Source of the DNA: Clostridiales bacterium
GTDB taxonomy: Bacteria; Bacillota; Clostridia; Christensenellales; CAG-138
Length of the DNA stretch: 64,000 nt
NCBI GenBank assembly: GCA_004558825.1
Contig: SFDB01000003.1
Coordinates: 35,465-99,464 of the forward strand
Reading direction: 5' to 3'
Position numbers and translations under genes: made by a program. Of the stretch, positions 26,546-36,259 are shown one piece after another. The notes below the pieces were generated by a model. The model saw nothing but the letters and a program-made list of their open reading frames with translations. It was not told the DNA's origin and did no database searches. Each line of letters opens with the position of its first letter. Within the stretch, counting starts at the first letter, position 1.

Positions 26546-26574
26546 TTGACAGTTAATATTATACGTCATATAAT
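26546..26574 (+). promoter_or_regulatory. Perfect sigma-A promoter of the PadR-HAAS operon
   Basis: TTGACA (26546-26551), 17-nt spacer, TATAAT (26569-26574): exact consensus in both boxes. It overlaps the palindrome at 26555-26577. Confidence 0.93.
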
Positions 26575-26577
26575 ATT
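26555..26577. promoter_or_regulatory. Palindromic operator, probably for the PadR regulator
   Basis: AATATTATA (26555-26563), 5-nt gap, TATAATATT (26569-26577): a perfect 9-bp inverted repeat. The right arm covers the whole -10 box, so a bound dimer would block RNA polymerase. The adjacent padR gene suggests autoregulation. Confidence 0.75.
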
Positions 26578-26597
26578 GCCGAAAGGAGATGATTCGT

Positions 26598-26930
26598 ATG
26601 TTTCAAATCGGAGCAACTTTGCTGGAGGCATGTGTTCTCTCGATTTTGAGTGATGGCGATACATACGGTTACATTCTTACGCAGAACGCGCGCGAAATCA
26701 TAAATGTTGCTGAATCGACGCTTTATCCCGTTCTAAGAAGGCTTCAAAAAAGCGGAGACCTGACAATGTACGATATGCCGTATGAAGGCCGTTTGAGACG
26801 CTATTACAAAATCACTGATAAAGGGCTCGAAACGCTTAAAACTTATCGCAAAGAATGGCTTGTTTACAGAGCCAAGGTAAACAGAATGCTTATGGTAACA
26901 GAAGGAGACAATGACAATGAAAAAGTATGA
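26598..26930 (+). CDS. PadR-family transcriptional regulator
   Basis: 110-residue winged-helix repressor from ATG 26598 (GAAAGGAG 10 nt upstream; an ATG at 26589 overlaps that site). The PadR pattern 'CVLSILSDGDTYGYILTQ', 'ESTLYPVLRRLQKSGDL' and 'RRYYKITDKG' is complete. It is followed, with a 14-bp overlap, by a HAAS/DUF4097 protein gene, a pairing common in Firmicutes where PadR controls a membrane-stress or anti-sigma-like module. A perfect palindrome in its promoter is the likely operator. Confidence 0.93.
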   Translation: MFQIGATLLEACVLSILSDGDTYGYILTQNAREIINVAESTLYPVLRRLQKSGDLTMYDMPYEGRLRRYYKITDKGLETLKTYRKEWLVYRAKVNRMLMVTEGDNDNEKV

Positions 26931-27876
26931 ATTTTTGTATAGGCTTGAAAAAGCGCTTTCGTCCATGGACGAATCCGACAGAAACGCCGCAATGCGCTAC
27001 TATGAAGAATACTTTGAGGATGCGGGCGCTGAAAACGAGCAGAAAGTGATAGAAGAACTTGGGACACCGGAGGAGCTCGCAAAAACTATAATGAACGATG
27101 CTGATGAAGCATGCTGTCGCAAAAACGAAAATGCTGACTCGCACAACGAGGTGCAATGCGGCGATTTTGTTGATATGGATCTGCCTGCGTTTAAATCAAT
27201 ACAGGGCAAGATGGTAAATTCGGCTTTACAGATTGAGAGAGGGGATGCCTATGGCATGGAATGGTCGTGCGACAATCCATTGGCAAAATTGGAATATCGG
27301 ATTTGCGATGGTACACTGTACTATCAGGAGAAAATAACACCAAAGAAAAAATCAGGCGTCAACTTATTCAACAGCAATGGCGGCAGACTTATCGTATACC
27401 TGCCCAGTGAGACGTTTGACAATATCGCAGTAAAAAACGTCAACGGATCTATAAGGATAGAGGATCTGATGGCTGATACTCTTGCAGCGGGCACAGTCAA
27501 TGGATCTGTAACGGTCTCTGCATCAAGCTTTGAAAAAACAATAATGGAATCCGTAAACGGTTCTATATCGGGAGTTGAAATGACTACCAATGAGTTCAAA
27601 GGCAAAACTGTAAACGGTAGCATAAAGGTTGATGGAACATTCAACGGAAACGTGAATATGTCTACTGTAAACGGCAGCATACGCGTCACAACATCACTTG
27701 GTGAGAATGAATATAACTATAAGCTCTCGACATGGGGCAGCATACGCATAAACGATAAAAAGGTAGGTCTTGACAACCTTATTGGACGTGGCGATGCTTC
27801 GATAAATAACGGAGCTGTGCACGATATGAACATAAGCGCGGTACATGGAAGCGTAAAAATAGCGACCGCTCAATAA
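26917..27876 (+). CDS. HAAS-domain (DUF1700) protein with DUF4097 beta-helix
   Basis: 319 residues from ATG 26917 (AAGGAG 9 nt upstream), overlapping padR. Residues ~1-65 form a HAAS helical domain ('YRLEKALSSMDESDRNAAMRYYEEYF', 'VIEELGTPEELAKTI' region), and residues ~110-319 are a DUF4097 right-handed repeat with recurring 'VNGSI/VNGSV' units (about six). No membrane helix is obvious, unusual for a protein whose relatives often have one between the two domains. Function unknown; probably an effector of the PadR module. Confidence 0.85.
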   Translation: MKKYEFLYRLEKALSSMDESDRNAAMRYYEEYFEDAGAENEQKVIEELGTPEELAKTIMNDADEACCRKNENADSHNEVQCGDFVDMDLPAFKSIQGKMVNSALQIERGDAYGMEWSCDNPLAKLEYRICDGTLYYQEKITPKKKSGVNLFNSNGGRLIVYLPSETFDNIAVKNVNGSIRIEDLMADTLAAGTVNGSVTVSASSFEKTIMESVNGSISGVEMTTNEFKGKTVNGSIKVDGTFNGNVNMSTVNGSIRVTTSLGENEYNYKLSTWGSIRINDKKVGLDNLIGRGDASINNGAVHDMNISAVHGSVKIATAQ

Positions 27877-27910
27877 GCTTGACGATACCGCAATCATAGA
27901 TAGACGCTGA

Positions 27911-27950
27911 AGCCGATGGAGTGAAGAAATTCACTTCATCGGCTTTTTTT
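27911..27950 (+). terminator. Terminator of the PadR-HAAS operon
   Basis: 15-bp stem with one mismatch (27911-27925 with 27930-27944), 4-nt loop, followed by seven T. Confidence 0.92.
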
Positions 27951-27978
27951 GCGGATAAAATGATATAATTTTGTATAG

Positions 27979-28007
27979 TTGATAAATTTAGCGTAAGTCT
28001 ATATAAT
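27979..28007 (+). promoter_or_regulatory. Promoter of the pantothenate transporter-coaX operon
   Basis: TTGATA (27979-27984), 17-nt spacer, TATAAT (28002-28007), about 30 bp before the start codon. Confidence 0.85.
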
Positions 28008-28035
28008 TACTAAGAATAAAACCGGGAGGGCAAGG

Positions 28036-28683
28036 ATGAAAGGGAATAACACTAAAAAGCTTGCGATATACGGACTGTTTATCGCGCTTATATTTTTGCT
28101 CGGTCTTACAAACTTAGGCTATATAAGGCTCTCTTTTGCGGCAATCACAACGGTACACATACCCGTAATAATAGGCGCTTTTGTGCTCGGAGTAAAGGGC
28201 GGGGCTGTTCTCGGCTTTTTCTTCGGTCTCACCAGTCTCATACAGTGTTTCATGGCTCCCGATGCAATAGCTGCCATTGTTCTCGGCACGGGCAGTGAAT
28301 CAGGCTTTGGTTTTTATAATGTATTGCTCATTATAACAATAATTTTTATTCCGAGAATACTTGCGGGCGTATTAAGTGCGATTGCATACCGCGCCTTGTC
28401 AAAGATAGATAAGACGGAAGTGTTTGCCATGGGCGCCGCCGCAGTCACCGGAACTCTGACAAACACCGTACTTCTTCTTGGCGGTCTTTGCTTGCTTGCA
28501 AGCGAACAGACGGCCGCTGCGTTCGGTGTGGGTACAACCGCGAAAGCGCTTTTTGCGGCAATTCTTGGCGTTGTCACGACGAACGGCATAGCTGAGGCGA
28601 TAGCCGCCGTAATAATCGGTGTCGCCGTAGGTAAGGCCGTTTCGGTTTATCTTAAAAGACATCCGCTTGAAAAAAACGTTTAA
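28036..28683 (+). CDS. panT: ECF transporter S component, probably for pantothenate
   Basis: 215-residue polytopic membrane protein with about six helices and the S-component style N terminus 'KKLAIYGLFIALIFLLGLT'. S components bind a vitamin and dock on a shared ECF energy module encoded elsewhere. The gene directly precedes coaX (12 bp apart), so pantothenate is the likely ligand; this is inference from context. GGGAGG lies 8 nt before the ATG. Confidence 0.82.
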   Translation: MKGNNTKKLAIYGLFIALIFLLGLTNLGYIRLSFAAITTVHIPVIIGAFVLGVKGGAVLGFFFGLTSLIQCFMAPDAIAAIVLGTGSESGFGFYNVLLIITIIFIPRILAGVLSAIAYRALSKIDKTEVFAMGAAAVTGTLTNTVLLLGGLCLLASEQTAAAFGVGTTAKALFAAILGVVTTNGIAEAIAAVIIGVAVGKAVSVYLKRHPLEKNV

Positions 28684-28695
28684 TCGGAGGAAAAA

Positions 28696-29463
28696 TTGCT
28701 TCTCGTACTCGATATCGGCAATACAAACATAAAAATTGGCCTTTTTGACAACGGCGCACTGCGTAATTCATGGCGCATGACTACGGATACCCATCGCACG
28801 TCGGATGAATACGGCATACAGATGGAGTCGTTCTTTCGTCACATCGGATTAAGTACAGATGTGGTCGACGGTATAATTATGTCGTCTGTTATACCTTCCG
28901 TCAATTATACAATTGAGCATATGTGCCGCCTGTTTTTCCATGGCATCCAGCCTATGCTGGTGTCGAATGCCATAAAAACGGGATTAAGCAATAAATATGA
29001 TCATCCGGAAACGCTCGGCGCCGATAGAATCTGCAATGCTGTAGCTGCTTATAAAAAATACGGTGGTCCGTGCGTTGCCATTGACTTCGGAACTGCAACG
29101 AACTTCGGAATTGTCGATGAAAACGGAGCTTTTCTCGGCGGACTTATCTGCCCCGGTATAAAGGTATCGACGGACGCGCTTATCGAAAATGCCGCCATGC
29201 TCCCGAAAATCGAATATATAAAGCCGCCTAAGGTAATATGTACGAATACATATGACGCCATACAGGCGGGAATTATCTACGGCTATGTCGGTCAGGTTGA
29301 ATTCATAATACACTGCATCGAAAAGGAACTCGGAAAAAAGCCTAAAGTAATAGCGACAGGCGGAATGTCGTCTATGATTGCGTCAGAAACCGATGCAATC
29401 AACATTCTCAACCCGACGCTTACTCTTGAAGGGCTTTCGCTGATATATGAAATGAATAAATAG
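28696..29463 (+). CDS. coaX: Type III pantothenate kinase (TTG start)
   Basis: Phosphorylates pantothenate, the first step of CoA synthesis. 255 residues. ASKHA-fold motifs: 'LDIGNTNIKIGLFDNG' at the start, 'ETLGADRICNAVAAYKKYG' and 'IDFGTATNFGIVD' in the middle, 'ATGGMSSM' near the end. The start is TTG 28696 with GGAGG 5 nt upstream; there is no ATG before the first motif. Second gene of the panT-coaX operon. Confidence 0.93.
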   Translation: MLLVLDIGNTNIKIGLFDNGALRNSWRMTTDTHRTSDEYGIQMESFFRHIGLSTDVVDGIIMSSVIPSVNYTIEHMCRLFFHGIQPMLVSNAIKTGLSNKYDHPETLGADRICNAVAAYKKYGGPCVAIDFGTATNFGIVDENGAFLGGLICPGIKVSTDALIENAAMLPKIEYIKPPKVICTNTYDAIQAGIIYGYVGQVEFIIHCIEKELGKKPKVIATGGMSSMIASETDAINILNPTLTLEGLSLIYEMNK

Positions 29464-29470
29464 CGTGCGC

Positions 29471-29647
29471 TTAAACGTAGTATTTAAGCCAATGCGCTGC
29501 ATACATCAGCGATAGGAACAACTGTATCACAGCTAACGCATAGCACACATAGCGCCGCGTTTTATCGTCGCGGCGTTTATATATGTACGCGCCGATAAGG
29601 GGTATGAACGGTATTAAACCGACGTAGGCAAGAAACGCAAACGTCAT
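29471..29647 (-). CDS. Small membrane protein, unknown
   Basis: 58 residues from ATG 29647 (AAAGGAG 8 nt upstream). Two hydrophobic segments (residues ~3-20 and ~33-50) joined by the basic loop 'YKRRDDKTRRY'. Not recognised. Convergent with coaX, 7 bp between the stops. The good ribosome site and the clean two-helix pattern favour a real gene. Confidence 0.6.
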   Translation of the reverse strand: MTFAFLAYVGLIPFIPLIGAYIYKRRDDKTRRYVCYALAVIQLFLSLMYAAHWLKYYV

Positions 29648-29754
29648 ACTTATCACTCCTTTTATGCATAGATTAGCATCAAAACAGCGCGTATTCAATT
29701 CAATAATTATGCCATGTATAGCTTATAATACCAGCGAATATATGATTTGTTCGA

Positions 29755-29782
29755 TTTACACGAGCGTTAAGTTTGATAAAAT
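29755..29782 (+). promoter_or_regulatory. Probable promoter of uvrB-uvrA
   Basis: TTTACA (29755-29760), 16-nt spacer, TAAAAT (29777-29782). The sequence CATATGTTCG just downstream (29786-29795) matches one half of the SOS box type seen at lexA, but the other half is poor. Confidence 0.55.
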
Positions 29783-29810
29783 ATTCATATGTTCGTAAAT
29801 GAGGTGCCAA

Positions 29811-31832
29811 ATGAATAAATTTGAGCTTGTGTCTGAATATAAGCCTACGGGCGATCAACCGCAGGCAATTGAAAGCCTATGCCAAGGCATTGAGGACGGT
29901 GAGCGCCTTGTTGTGCTTATGGGAATAACGGGTTCGGGCAAAACGTTCACGATGGCGAACGTCATAGAACGACTACAGCGACCGACGCTTGTTATAGCGC
30001 ACAATAAAACGCTTGCGGCACAGCTTTGCTCTGAGCTTAAGGAATTCTTTCCAAACAGCGCAGTTGAGTATTTCGTAAGCTATTATGATTACTATCAGCC
30101 GGAGGCATATATTCCTTCTTCAGACACTTATATTGAAAAAACTGCGACAATAAACGAAGAGATAGACCTTCTGCGTCACAGCGCGACATGTTCTCTTAAC
30201 GAAAGGCGCGACGTAATTATTGTCGCTTCTGTATCTTGCATATATGCGCTTGGCAATCCTGAAGAGTATCTGAGATTGAGTATTTCGCTTAGACGCGGTA
30301 TGCAGATATCGCGCGAAGATGTTATGAAACGTCTTGTCGAAATACAATACCAACGCAACGAAATAGACTTCTCGCGCGGAACATTTCGCGCCAAGGGTGA
30401 TGTGCTCGATATTTTTGCCTCAAACATGCGTGATAAATTCATACGGGTTGAATTTTTCGGCGATGAGATTGACCGCATAAGTGAAGTAAGCGTCGTCACC
30501 GGTGACCCCGAGCGCGAAATGTCGCATTACGTGGTGTTTCCCGCAACGCACTATGCCACGGGACGCGACAAACTTCAGGGGGCGCTTAACGCTATAGAAA
30601 AAGACCTCTATGAACGCATACGCGAGCTCAATGAAAAAGGTGATATTCTCGAAGCAAAGCGACTCGAACAGCGCACACAGTTTGATATGGAGATGATGCG
30701 CGAAATAGGCTACTGTCAAGGTATAGAAAACTATTCGAGATATTTTGACGGACGTATTCCGGGAGAGCCTCCTTTTACTTTGCTCGACTATTTTCCAAAG
30801 GATTATCTCATGATAATCGACGAGTCGCACGTCACCCTGCCGCAGATAAGGGCGATGTACCGAGGCGACAGGGCGCGCAAGGAGTCGCTTGTACAGTACG
30901 GTTTCAGGCTCCCATCGGCTTTCGATAACAGGCCGTTAAAATTCGATGAATTTGAGGATCGCATAAATCAGTTGATGTGTGTGAGTGCAACGCCCGCCGA
31001 ATTTGAGCTTTCACATGCTTCGCGCGTTGCCGAGCAGATAATACGTCCGACGGGGCTTGTTGATCCCGAAATAGTTGTGCACCCAATCATGGGTCAAGTA
31101 GACGACTTATACGGACAGATATCGGCCACCGTTGAAAAAGGAATGAGGGTGCTCGTTACTACGCTGACAAAGCGCATGGCCGAAATGCTTACGGAACACT
31201 TTGATTCGATGGGCGTTAAGGTGCGTTATATGCACTCTGAAATAGAGACGACTGAACGTATGGAGATAATAAGGGATCTGCGTCTTGGTGAATTCGATGT
31301 ACTTGTCGGAATAAACCTGCTGCGCGAAGGGCTTGATCTGCCCGAAGTTGGGCTTGTCGCCATACTTGACGCCGACAAAGAAGGCTTTCTGCGTTCGTCG
31401 ACATCACTTATACAGACCATCGGACGTGCGGCAAGAAACGCAGACGGAAGAGTCATCATGTATGCGGATACAATTACCGACTCGATGCGAGTTGCGATCG
31501 ATGAAACGAACAGACGCCGCGAAAAACAAATAGCTTATAATGAGGAACATAACATAGTTCCGCGCACTATAGTTAAGAAAGTACACGACGTGCTCGAAAT
31601 AAGCTCTCCTGTGCGCAGCGCAAAGACTATGTCGCCCGAAGACAGGGCTATGCGTATAGAAGTTCTCGAGGAGCAGATGCGCGCCGCCGTCATGGAGCTT
31701 GAATTTGAGGAAGCGATTAAGCTGCGCGATAAGATATTCGAGCTTCAAGGCAAGGATGTGCAGGGAAATAAGCTCGCCGCGCCCGGAACTCCCGGAAGCA
31801 AGAAGCCGGCACGTCAGAGAAAGAGGAAATAA
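29811..31832 (+). CDS. uvrB: Excinuclease ABC subunit B
   Basis: Damage-verification helicase of nucleotide excision repair. 673 residues from ATG 29811 (GAGGTG 4 nt upstream). Walker A '[14 protein letters not shown]', the beta-hairpin region '[13 protein letters not shown]', DEAD-like '[12 protein letters not shown]', helicase motif 'TIGRAARN' and the C-terminal UvrC-binding segment '[17 protein letters not shown]' are all present. One nt separates its stop from the uvrA start. Confidence 0.98.
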   Translation: MNKFELVSEYKPTGDQPQAIESLCQGIEDGERLVVLMGITGSGKTFTMANVIERLQRPTLVIAHNKTLAAQLCSELKEFFPNSAVEYFVSYYDYYQPEAYIPSSDTYIEKTATINEEIDLLRHSATCSLNERRDVIIVASVSCIYALGNPEEYLRLSISLRRGMQISREDVMKRLVEIQYQRNEIDFSRGTFRAKGDVLDIFASNMRDKFIRVEFFGDEIDRISEVSVVTGDPEREMSHYVVFPATHYATGRDKLQGALNAIEKDLYERIRELNEKGDILEAKRLEQRTQFDMEMMREIGYCQGIENYSRYFDGRIPGEPPFTLLDYFPKDYLMIIDESHVTLPQIRAMYRGDRARKESLVQYGFRLPSAFDNRPLKFDEFEDRINQLMCVSATPAEFELSHASRVAEQIIRPTGLVDPEIVVHPIMGQVDDLYGQISATVEKGMRVLVTTLTKRMAEMLTEHFDSMGVKVRYMHSEIETTERMEIIRDLRLGEFDVLVGINLLREGLDLPEVGLVAILDADKEGFLRSSTSLIQTIGRAARNADGRVIMYADTITDSMRVAIDETNRRREKQIAYNEEHNIVPRTIVKKVHDVLEISSPVRSAKTMSPEDRAMRIEVLEEQMRAAVMELEFEEAIKLRDKIFELQGKDVQGNKLAAPGTPGSKKPARQRKRK

Positions 31833-31833
31833 A

Positions 31834-34665
31834 ATGCTTAATGATCTTATAATAAAGGGAGCGCGTCAGCACAATCTGAAAAACGTGGACATAACGCTGC
31901 CGCGAAACAAACTCATAGTATTTACAGGGGTTTCCGGTTCAGGCAAGTCGTCGCTTGCCTTTGATACCATATACGCCGAAGGTCAACGGCGTTATGTCGA
32001 ATCGCTTTCGTCGTATGCGCGGCAGTTTCTGGGTCAGATGGACAAGCCGGACGTAGATTATATAGAAGGGCTTTCGCCTGCAATATCCATCGATCAAAAG
32101 AGCACCTCAAACAACCCGCGTTCGACGGTCGGCACCGTAACAGAAGTGAACGATTATTTGAGACTGTTGTACGCACGCATCGGAGTACCGCATTGCCCGC
32201 ATTGCGGTAAAGAAATCGAACGTCAATCAATAGATCAAGTTGTCGAACGCGTAAAGAAGCTCCCCAGCGGAACACGGATTCAGATACTTGCGCCCGCCGT
32301 AAGGGCAAGAAAGGGCGAACATGCAAAGCTGATCGACGATATACGAAAGGACGGCTACGTTCGTGTGCGTATTGACGGCACTGTGTATGATATTAGCGAA
32401 GTCCCTACACTCACAAAAACAAAAAAGCATACAATTGAAGCTGTCGTGGATAGGCTTATAATCAAGGACGGCATCGATACGCGCCTCACAGATTCGTTGG
32501 AAACCGCGTTCGCCTTTGGCTCGGGCATTGCAAGTGTTGCCGTGATAGGAGGTGACGAAATACTCTTTTCGCAAAACTACGCCTGCCCTGATTGCGGCAT
32601 AAACATACCCGACCTTACTCCGCAGATGTTTTCGTTCAACAATCCGTTCGGCGCGTGCCCTAATTGCTCGGGTCTTGGGATGCTGATGAAAATAGATCCT
32701 TCTCTTATCGTTCCTAATGAAGAGCTTTCTCTTGCGCAGGGCGCAATATGCGTAACGGGCTGGCAAAGCGGCAACAGCGACAATATGGCAAATATGTATA
32801 TATCCGCTTTGTCAAAAGAATACGGCTTTTCAAAGGATACGCCCTGGAAAGAGCTTCCCGAGGAGGCGCGTAGCATTATACTTTTCGGCACAGGCGATAA
32901 AAAGCTACATGTATCATATAAACGCGACTACGGAAGCGGTGAGTTTTATACGGCTTTTGAAGGTGTTATCCCTAACCTTGAACGCAGGTATCACGAAACT
33001 CAGTCAGAATACATGAAGCACGAAATCGAGGAATATATGGCGCAGACACCGTGCCGGGTATGCGGCGGAAAGCGTTTGAAGCCCGAAAGCCTTGCGGTTA
33101 CTGTCGGCGGAAAATCAATCGCCGAGCTGAGCGATATGACCGTCGGTGAAGCACGTAAATTCATAAGCTCTATAAAGCTTTCAAAGAGCCAGAGCATTAT
33201 TGCTGAACAAATAACAAAGGAGATAAACGCAAGGCTTGGATTCCTCGTAGACGTTGGTCTTGACTATCTTACGCTTTCGCGCTCAGCAAGCTCACTTTCG
33301 GGCGGCGAAGCTCAGCGGATACGCCTTGCAACGCAGATAGGCTCAAAACTTGTTGGCGTTCTTTACATACTTGACGAGCCGAGCATAGGTCTCCATCAGC
33401 GCGATAATGCAAGGCTTTTGAATACGCTCAAAGGAATGCGTGATATAGGAAACACGCTCATAGTGGTCGAACACGATGAAGAGACGATGCGCGAGGCGGA
33501 CTATCTCGTTGACATAGGCCCGGGTGCAGGAGAGCACGGGGGAGAGGTGATAGTCGCAGGTGCACCCGAAGAGGTAGCACACTGCGACAGATCAATTACC
33601 GGCCAATACTTGAGCGGCAAAAAAGCAATATTGTTGCCTGAAAGACGTCGTCCGCTAAACGATGAATGGCTGCGGGTGCGAGGAGCAAGGGCAAACAATC
33701 TGAAAAATATAGACGTTGACATACCGCTCGGTGTGTTTACATGCGTTACAGGTGTTTCGGGTTCGGGAAAATCAAGCCTTGTAAATGAGGTCATAAAAAA
33801 GACGCTTTTGCGCGAGCTTAACAGGGCAAAGACGCGTTCTTCAGCTTATGATTCTATATCGGGGCTTGAATATCTCGATAAAATCATCGATATCGACCAG
33901 TCGCCCATAGGACGCACGCCAAGGAGCAATCCCGCCACTTATACAGGAGTTTTCGATCTGATACGCGGCGTGTTTGCAATGACGCCCGACGCAAAGATGC
34001 GCGGCTATACTAACAGCCGTTTCAGCTTCAACGTTAAGGGCGGGCGATGCGAATCGTGCAAAGGCGACGGGATATTGAAAATAGAGATGCATTTTCTTCC
34101 TGACGTATATGTTCCTTGCGAAGTCTGCGGCGGTAAGCGTTATAATAAGGAGACGCTTGAGGTACGATATAAAGGGAAAACAATCGCCGACGTGCTCGAT
34201 ATGACCGTAGAAGCGGCGCTCGAATTCTTCTCGAGTATACCGAACATCGCAAAAAAGCTTAGTACGCTTATGGACGTTGGGCTGGGATACATACGTCTTG
34301 GTCAGCCGTCAACGACGCTTTCCGGTGGAGAAGCTCAGAGAATAAAGCTTGCAACCGAGCTGTCGCGGCGCGATACGGGGCGCACATTCTATGTGCTCGA
34401 CGAGCCGACAACAGGATTGCACATAGCTGATGTACAAAAGCTTATTGAGATAATCAACAGGCTCTGCGACGGTGGGAATAGTGTGCTCGTGATAGAGCAT
34501 AACCTTGATGTGATAAAAGTCGCCGATTATATAATAGACCTCGGTCCCGAAGGCGGAGATAAAGGCGGAGATATAGTTTGCGTCGGCAGGCCCGAAGATA
34601 TTTCCGAATGCAAAAAAAGCTATACCGGCCAATATCTTAGGCCTATGCTTAAAAGGCACAAATAG
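31834..34665 (+). CDS. uvrA: Excinuclease ABC subunit A
   Basis: Damage-sensing ATPase that loads UvrB. 943 residues from ATG 31834 (AGAGGA upstream; the longer open frame overlaps uvrB and is not used). Two ABC halves: Walker A '[14 protein letters not shown]' near the N terminus and '[14 protein letters not shown]' in the second half, signatures '[14 protein letters not shown]' and '[14 protein letters not shown]', and zinc modules 'CPHCGKEI', 'CRVCGGKRL', 'CESCKGDG' and '[10 protein letters not shown]'. Confidence 0.98.
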   Translation: MLNDLIIKGARQHNLKNVDITLPRNKLIVFTGVSGSGKSSLAFDTIYAEGQRRYVESLSSYARQFLGQMDKPDVDYIEGLSPAISIDQKSTSNNPRSTVGTVTEVNDYLRLLYARIGVPHCPHCGKEIERQSIDQVVERVKKLPSGTRIQILAPAVRARKGEHAKLIDDIRKDGYVRVRIDGTVYDISEVPTLTKTKKHTIEAVVDRLIIKDGIDTRLTDSLETAFAFGSGIASVAVIGGDEILFSQNYACPDCGINIPDLTPQMFSFNNPFGACPNCSGLGMLMKIDPSLIVPNEELSLAQGAICVTGWQSGNSDNMANMYISALSKEYGFSKDTPWKELPEEARSIILFGTGDKKLHVSYKRDYGSGEFYTAFEGVIPNLERRYHETQSEYMKHEIEEYMAQTPCRVCGGKRLKPESLAVTVGGKSIAELSDMTVGEARKFISSIKLSKSQSIIAEQITKEINARLGFLVDVGLDYLTLSRSASSLSGGEAQRIRLATQIGSKLVGVLYILDEPSIGLHQRDNARLLNTLKGMRDIGNTLIVVEHDEETMREADYLVDIGPGAGEHGGEVIVAGAPEEVAHCDRSITGQYLSGKKAILLPERRRPLNDEWLRVRGARANNLKNIDVDIPLGVFTCVTGVSGSGKSSLVNEVIKKTLLRELNRAKTRSSAYDSISGLEYLDKIIDIDQSPIGRTPRSNPATYTGVFDLIRGVFAMTPDAKMRGYTNSRFSFNVKGGRCESCKGDGILKIEMHFLPDVYVPCEVCGGKRYNKETLEVRYKGKTIADVLDMTVEAALEFFSSIPNIAKKLSTLMDVGLGYIRLGQPSTTLSGGEAQRIKLATELSRRDTGRTFYVLDEPTTGLHIADVQKLIEIINRLCDGGNSVLVIEHNLDVIKVADYIIDLGPEGGDKGGDIVCVGRPEDISECKKSYTGQYLRPMLKRHK

Positions 34666-34689
34666 AACACGGAAGGATGTGGCGAAAAA

Positions 34690-35424
34690 ATGAAATACAC
34701 TATGGAACGCTGGTACATGGTATCGACCCAAAGATTTTCCGTAAGGAAGTACAAAGAAGGACCAACTCAGGAGGACATCGAACATCTGAGCGATGTTGCG
34801 AAAACGCTAAGCACAAGCGGCGTGCATATTGTGCTTGGCAAAAACGCAGATGTATTTTCGCCTATAATTCTTTGGTACGGTAAAATAAAGGGCGCTTCCG
34901 ATTATGCAGCATTCATGCTCGATAAGGATGCAGATAAACGAATGCTTGGCTATATGGGTGAAGCTTTCATACTTGAATGCTGCGCGCTTGGTCTCGGTAC
35001 ATGCTGGCTTGGCGCATCATATAAAAAGAATCTTGTCAATGAACTTACGAAGCATTCTGAAAACGAAAAAATTGAATGTATAACCCCCATAGGCGTACCG
35101 GACGAACCCTATTTCGGACGTCCGCGAAAATCGCTTGATAAGCTAACCGGTTTAACGCAATCAGAGCTCATCGCGCTTCCGGAATGGCAGCAGCGCGCAA
35201 TCGAGTGCGCTCGCATAGCGCCGTCCGCAGTCAATGCGCAGCCTTGGCGCTTTATAATATCCGATAACAGTATAACCATAAGGCGTATAGCCAATAACTA
35301 CGGTTATGGGTTTGTTGACTGCGGAATAGCCATGCTTCATATTGAACTTGGTGCATCTCACTGCGGCGTAGCCGGAAGCTGGAAGCTTGACAGCGATGAC
35401 GCGGTATTTACACTGCAGCAATAG
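34690..35424 (+). CDS. Nitroreductase-family protein (TM1586-like)
   Basis: 244 residues. 'TQRFSVRKYKEGPTQEDI' at the N terminus and 'CARIAPSAVNAQPWRFI' near residue 180 are the two FMN-binding signatures of the putative TM nitroreductase group, in which one chain holds two half-domains. 'GEAFILECCALGLGTCWLG' is the helical core. Substrate unknown. Starts 24 bp after uvrA on the same strand; no terminator seen between, so it may be co-transcribed. Confidence 0.85.
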   Translation: MKYTMERWYMVSTQRFSVRKYKEGPTQEDIEHLSDVAKTLSTSGVHIVLGKNADVFSPIILWYGKIKGASDYAAFMLDKDADKRMLGYMGEAFILECCALGLGTCWLGASYKKNLVNELTKHSENEKIECITPIGVPDEPYFGRPRKSLDKLTGLTQSELIALPEWQQRAIECARIAPSAVNAQPWRFIISDNSITIRRIANNYGYGFVDCGIAMLHIELGASHCGVAGSWKLDSDDAVFTLQQ

Positions 35425-35469
35425 ATAGCAAAACAATAGAAGCATCAGGAAGTTTGACCATCAATCCGG

Positions 35470-35499
35470 TTGACACGACAATATTCGACATTCTATAAT
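35470..35499 (+). promoter_or_regulatory. Promoter of the unknown membrane-anchored protein gene
   Basis: TTGACA (35470-35475), 18-nt spacer, TATAAT (35494-35499). The transcript would start near 35506. Confidence 0.8.
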
Positions 35500-35536
35500 T
35501 GAATTAAATAATTATAGAATGAAGAGGCGTTTGTCT

Positions 35537-36238
35537 GTGTCTGAAAACGAGAACGGCAAACATATACATATTAATGCGACGGTTATAACGGTGGTTTGTC
35601 TGCTTGTTTTTTGCGCCGTGCTGTTTATAATGGGCAAATTTGGCGAAAAGAAGCTTTTGAAAGCCGCAAACGATGTTTCGAATTCTAATGATACGACAGA
35701 GCAGCAGGTTTCTCCGCAGGCTGACGAAATGGAGCGTCTTTACAGCACATTGAATACTTTCATTGATAAAGCGGAGGTGCTTGGTTTTGATGGAGAGTTC
35801 GTCCAGACAGAGCGAAAAAACACGATCTATAAATATAATCTAAAAAATGATTGCGATATGGATGCATGCATGGTTTTATCCGTGGAAGACGGATATGTAA
35901 TATCGGCTACGCTCGAATTCGTGCTGCCGGATGAAACCGTGCTCTTTACTCCGAATCCAAATTCACTTATCGAAAACGATTTAGTCCTTATGTTAAAGGA
36001 TCGCATTGCTAAGCAATACGATTGGATATACTTGACGGTGATGTCTGTAGCGCAAGCGTTCGGCGATGCGAACAGACTTTCATATGCGCAGGCGGATACA
36101 ATGTATATCGCGGTTCGAAATGCTATTGATTCAGGCAAAACTCAAAATTCCGAGCAGGGCAAGTATTGCATGACTGCCTATACGTTGAAGCAGCATGACG
36201 GAAGAGTGCGTTTGTTCTGTTCAATATACACAGGATAA
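35537..36238 (+). CDS. Uncharacterised membrane-anchored protein
   Basis: 233 residues from GTG 35537, with GAGG 9 nt upstream; an ATG at 35519 lies only ~12 nt from the expected transcription start and has no ribosome site, so I prefer the GTG. One membrane anchor (residues ~15-34, 'VITVVCLLVFCAVLFIMG') is followed by an acidic linker and a ~170-residue extracytoplasmic domain. Not recognised. Convergent with the recombinase gene. Confidence 0.7.
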   Translation: MSENENGKHIHINATVITVVCLLVFCAVLFIMGKFGEKKLLKAANDVSNSNDTTEQQVSPQADEMERLYSTLNTFIDKAEVLGFDGEFVQTERKNTIYKYNLKNDCDMDACMVLSVEDGYVISATLEFVLPDETVLFTPNPNSLIENDLVLMLKDRIAKQYDWIYLTVMSVAQAFGDANRLSYAQADTMYIAVRNAIDSGKTQNSEQGKYCMTAYTLKQHDGRVRLFCSIYTG

Positions 36239-36259
36239 TTGAGGATGGCGGGGAGTGCC

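Noticed and set aside
29780..29800. SOS box in front of uvrB
   Set aside because: Only the right half (ATATGTTCG) fits; the left half ATTC does not match GAAC.
31699..31833. N-terminal extension of UvrA
   Set aside because: It overlaps the end of uvrB; the normal UvrA start with ribosome site is at 31834.
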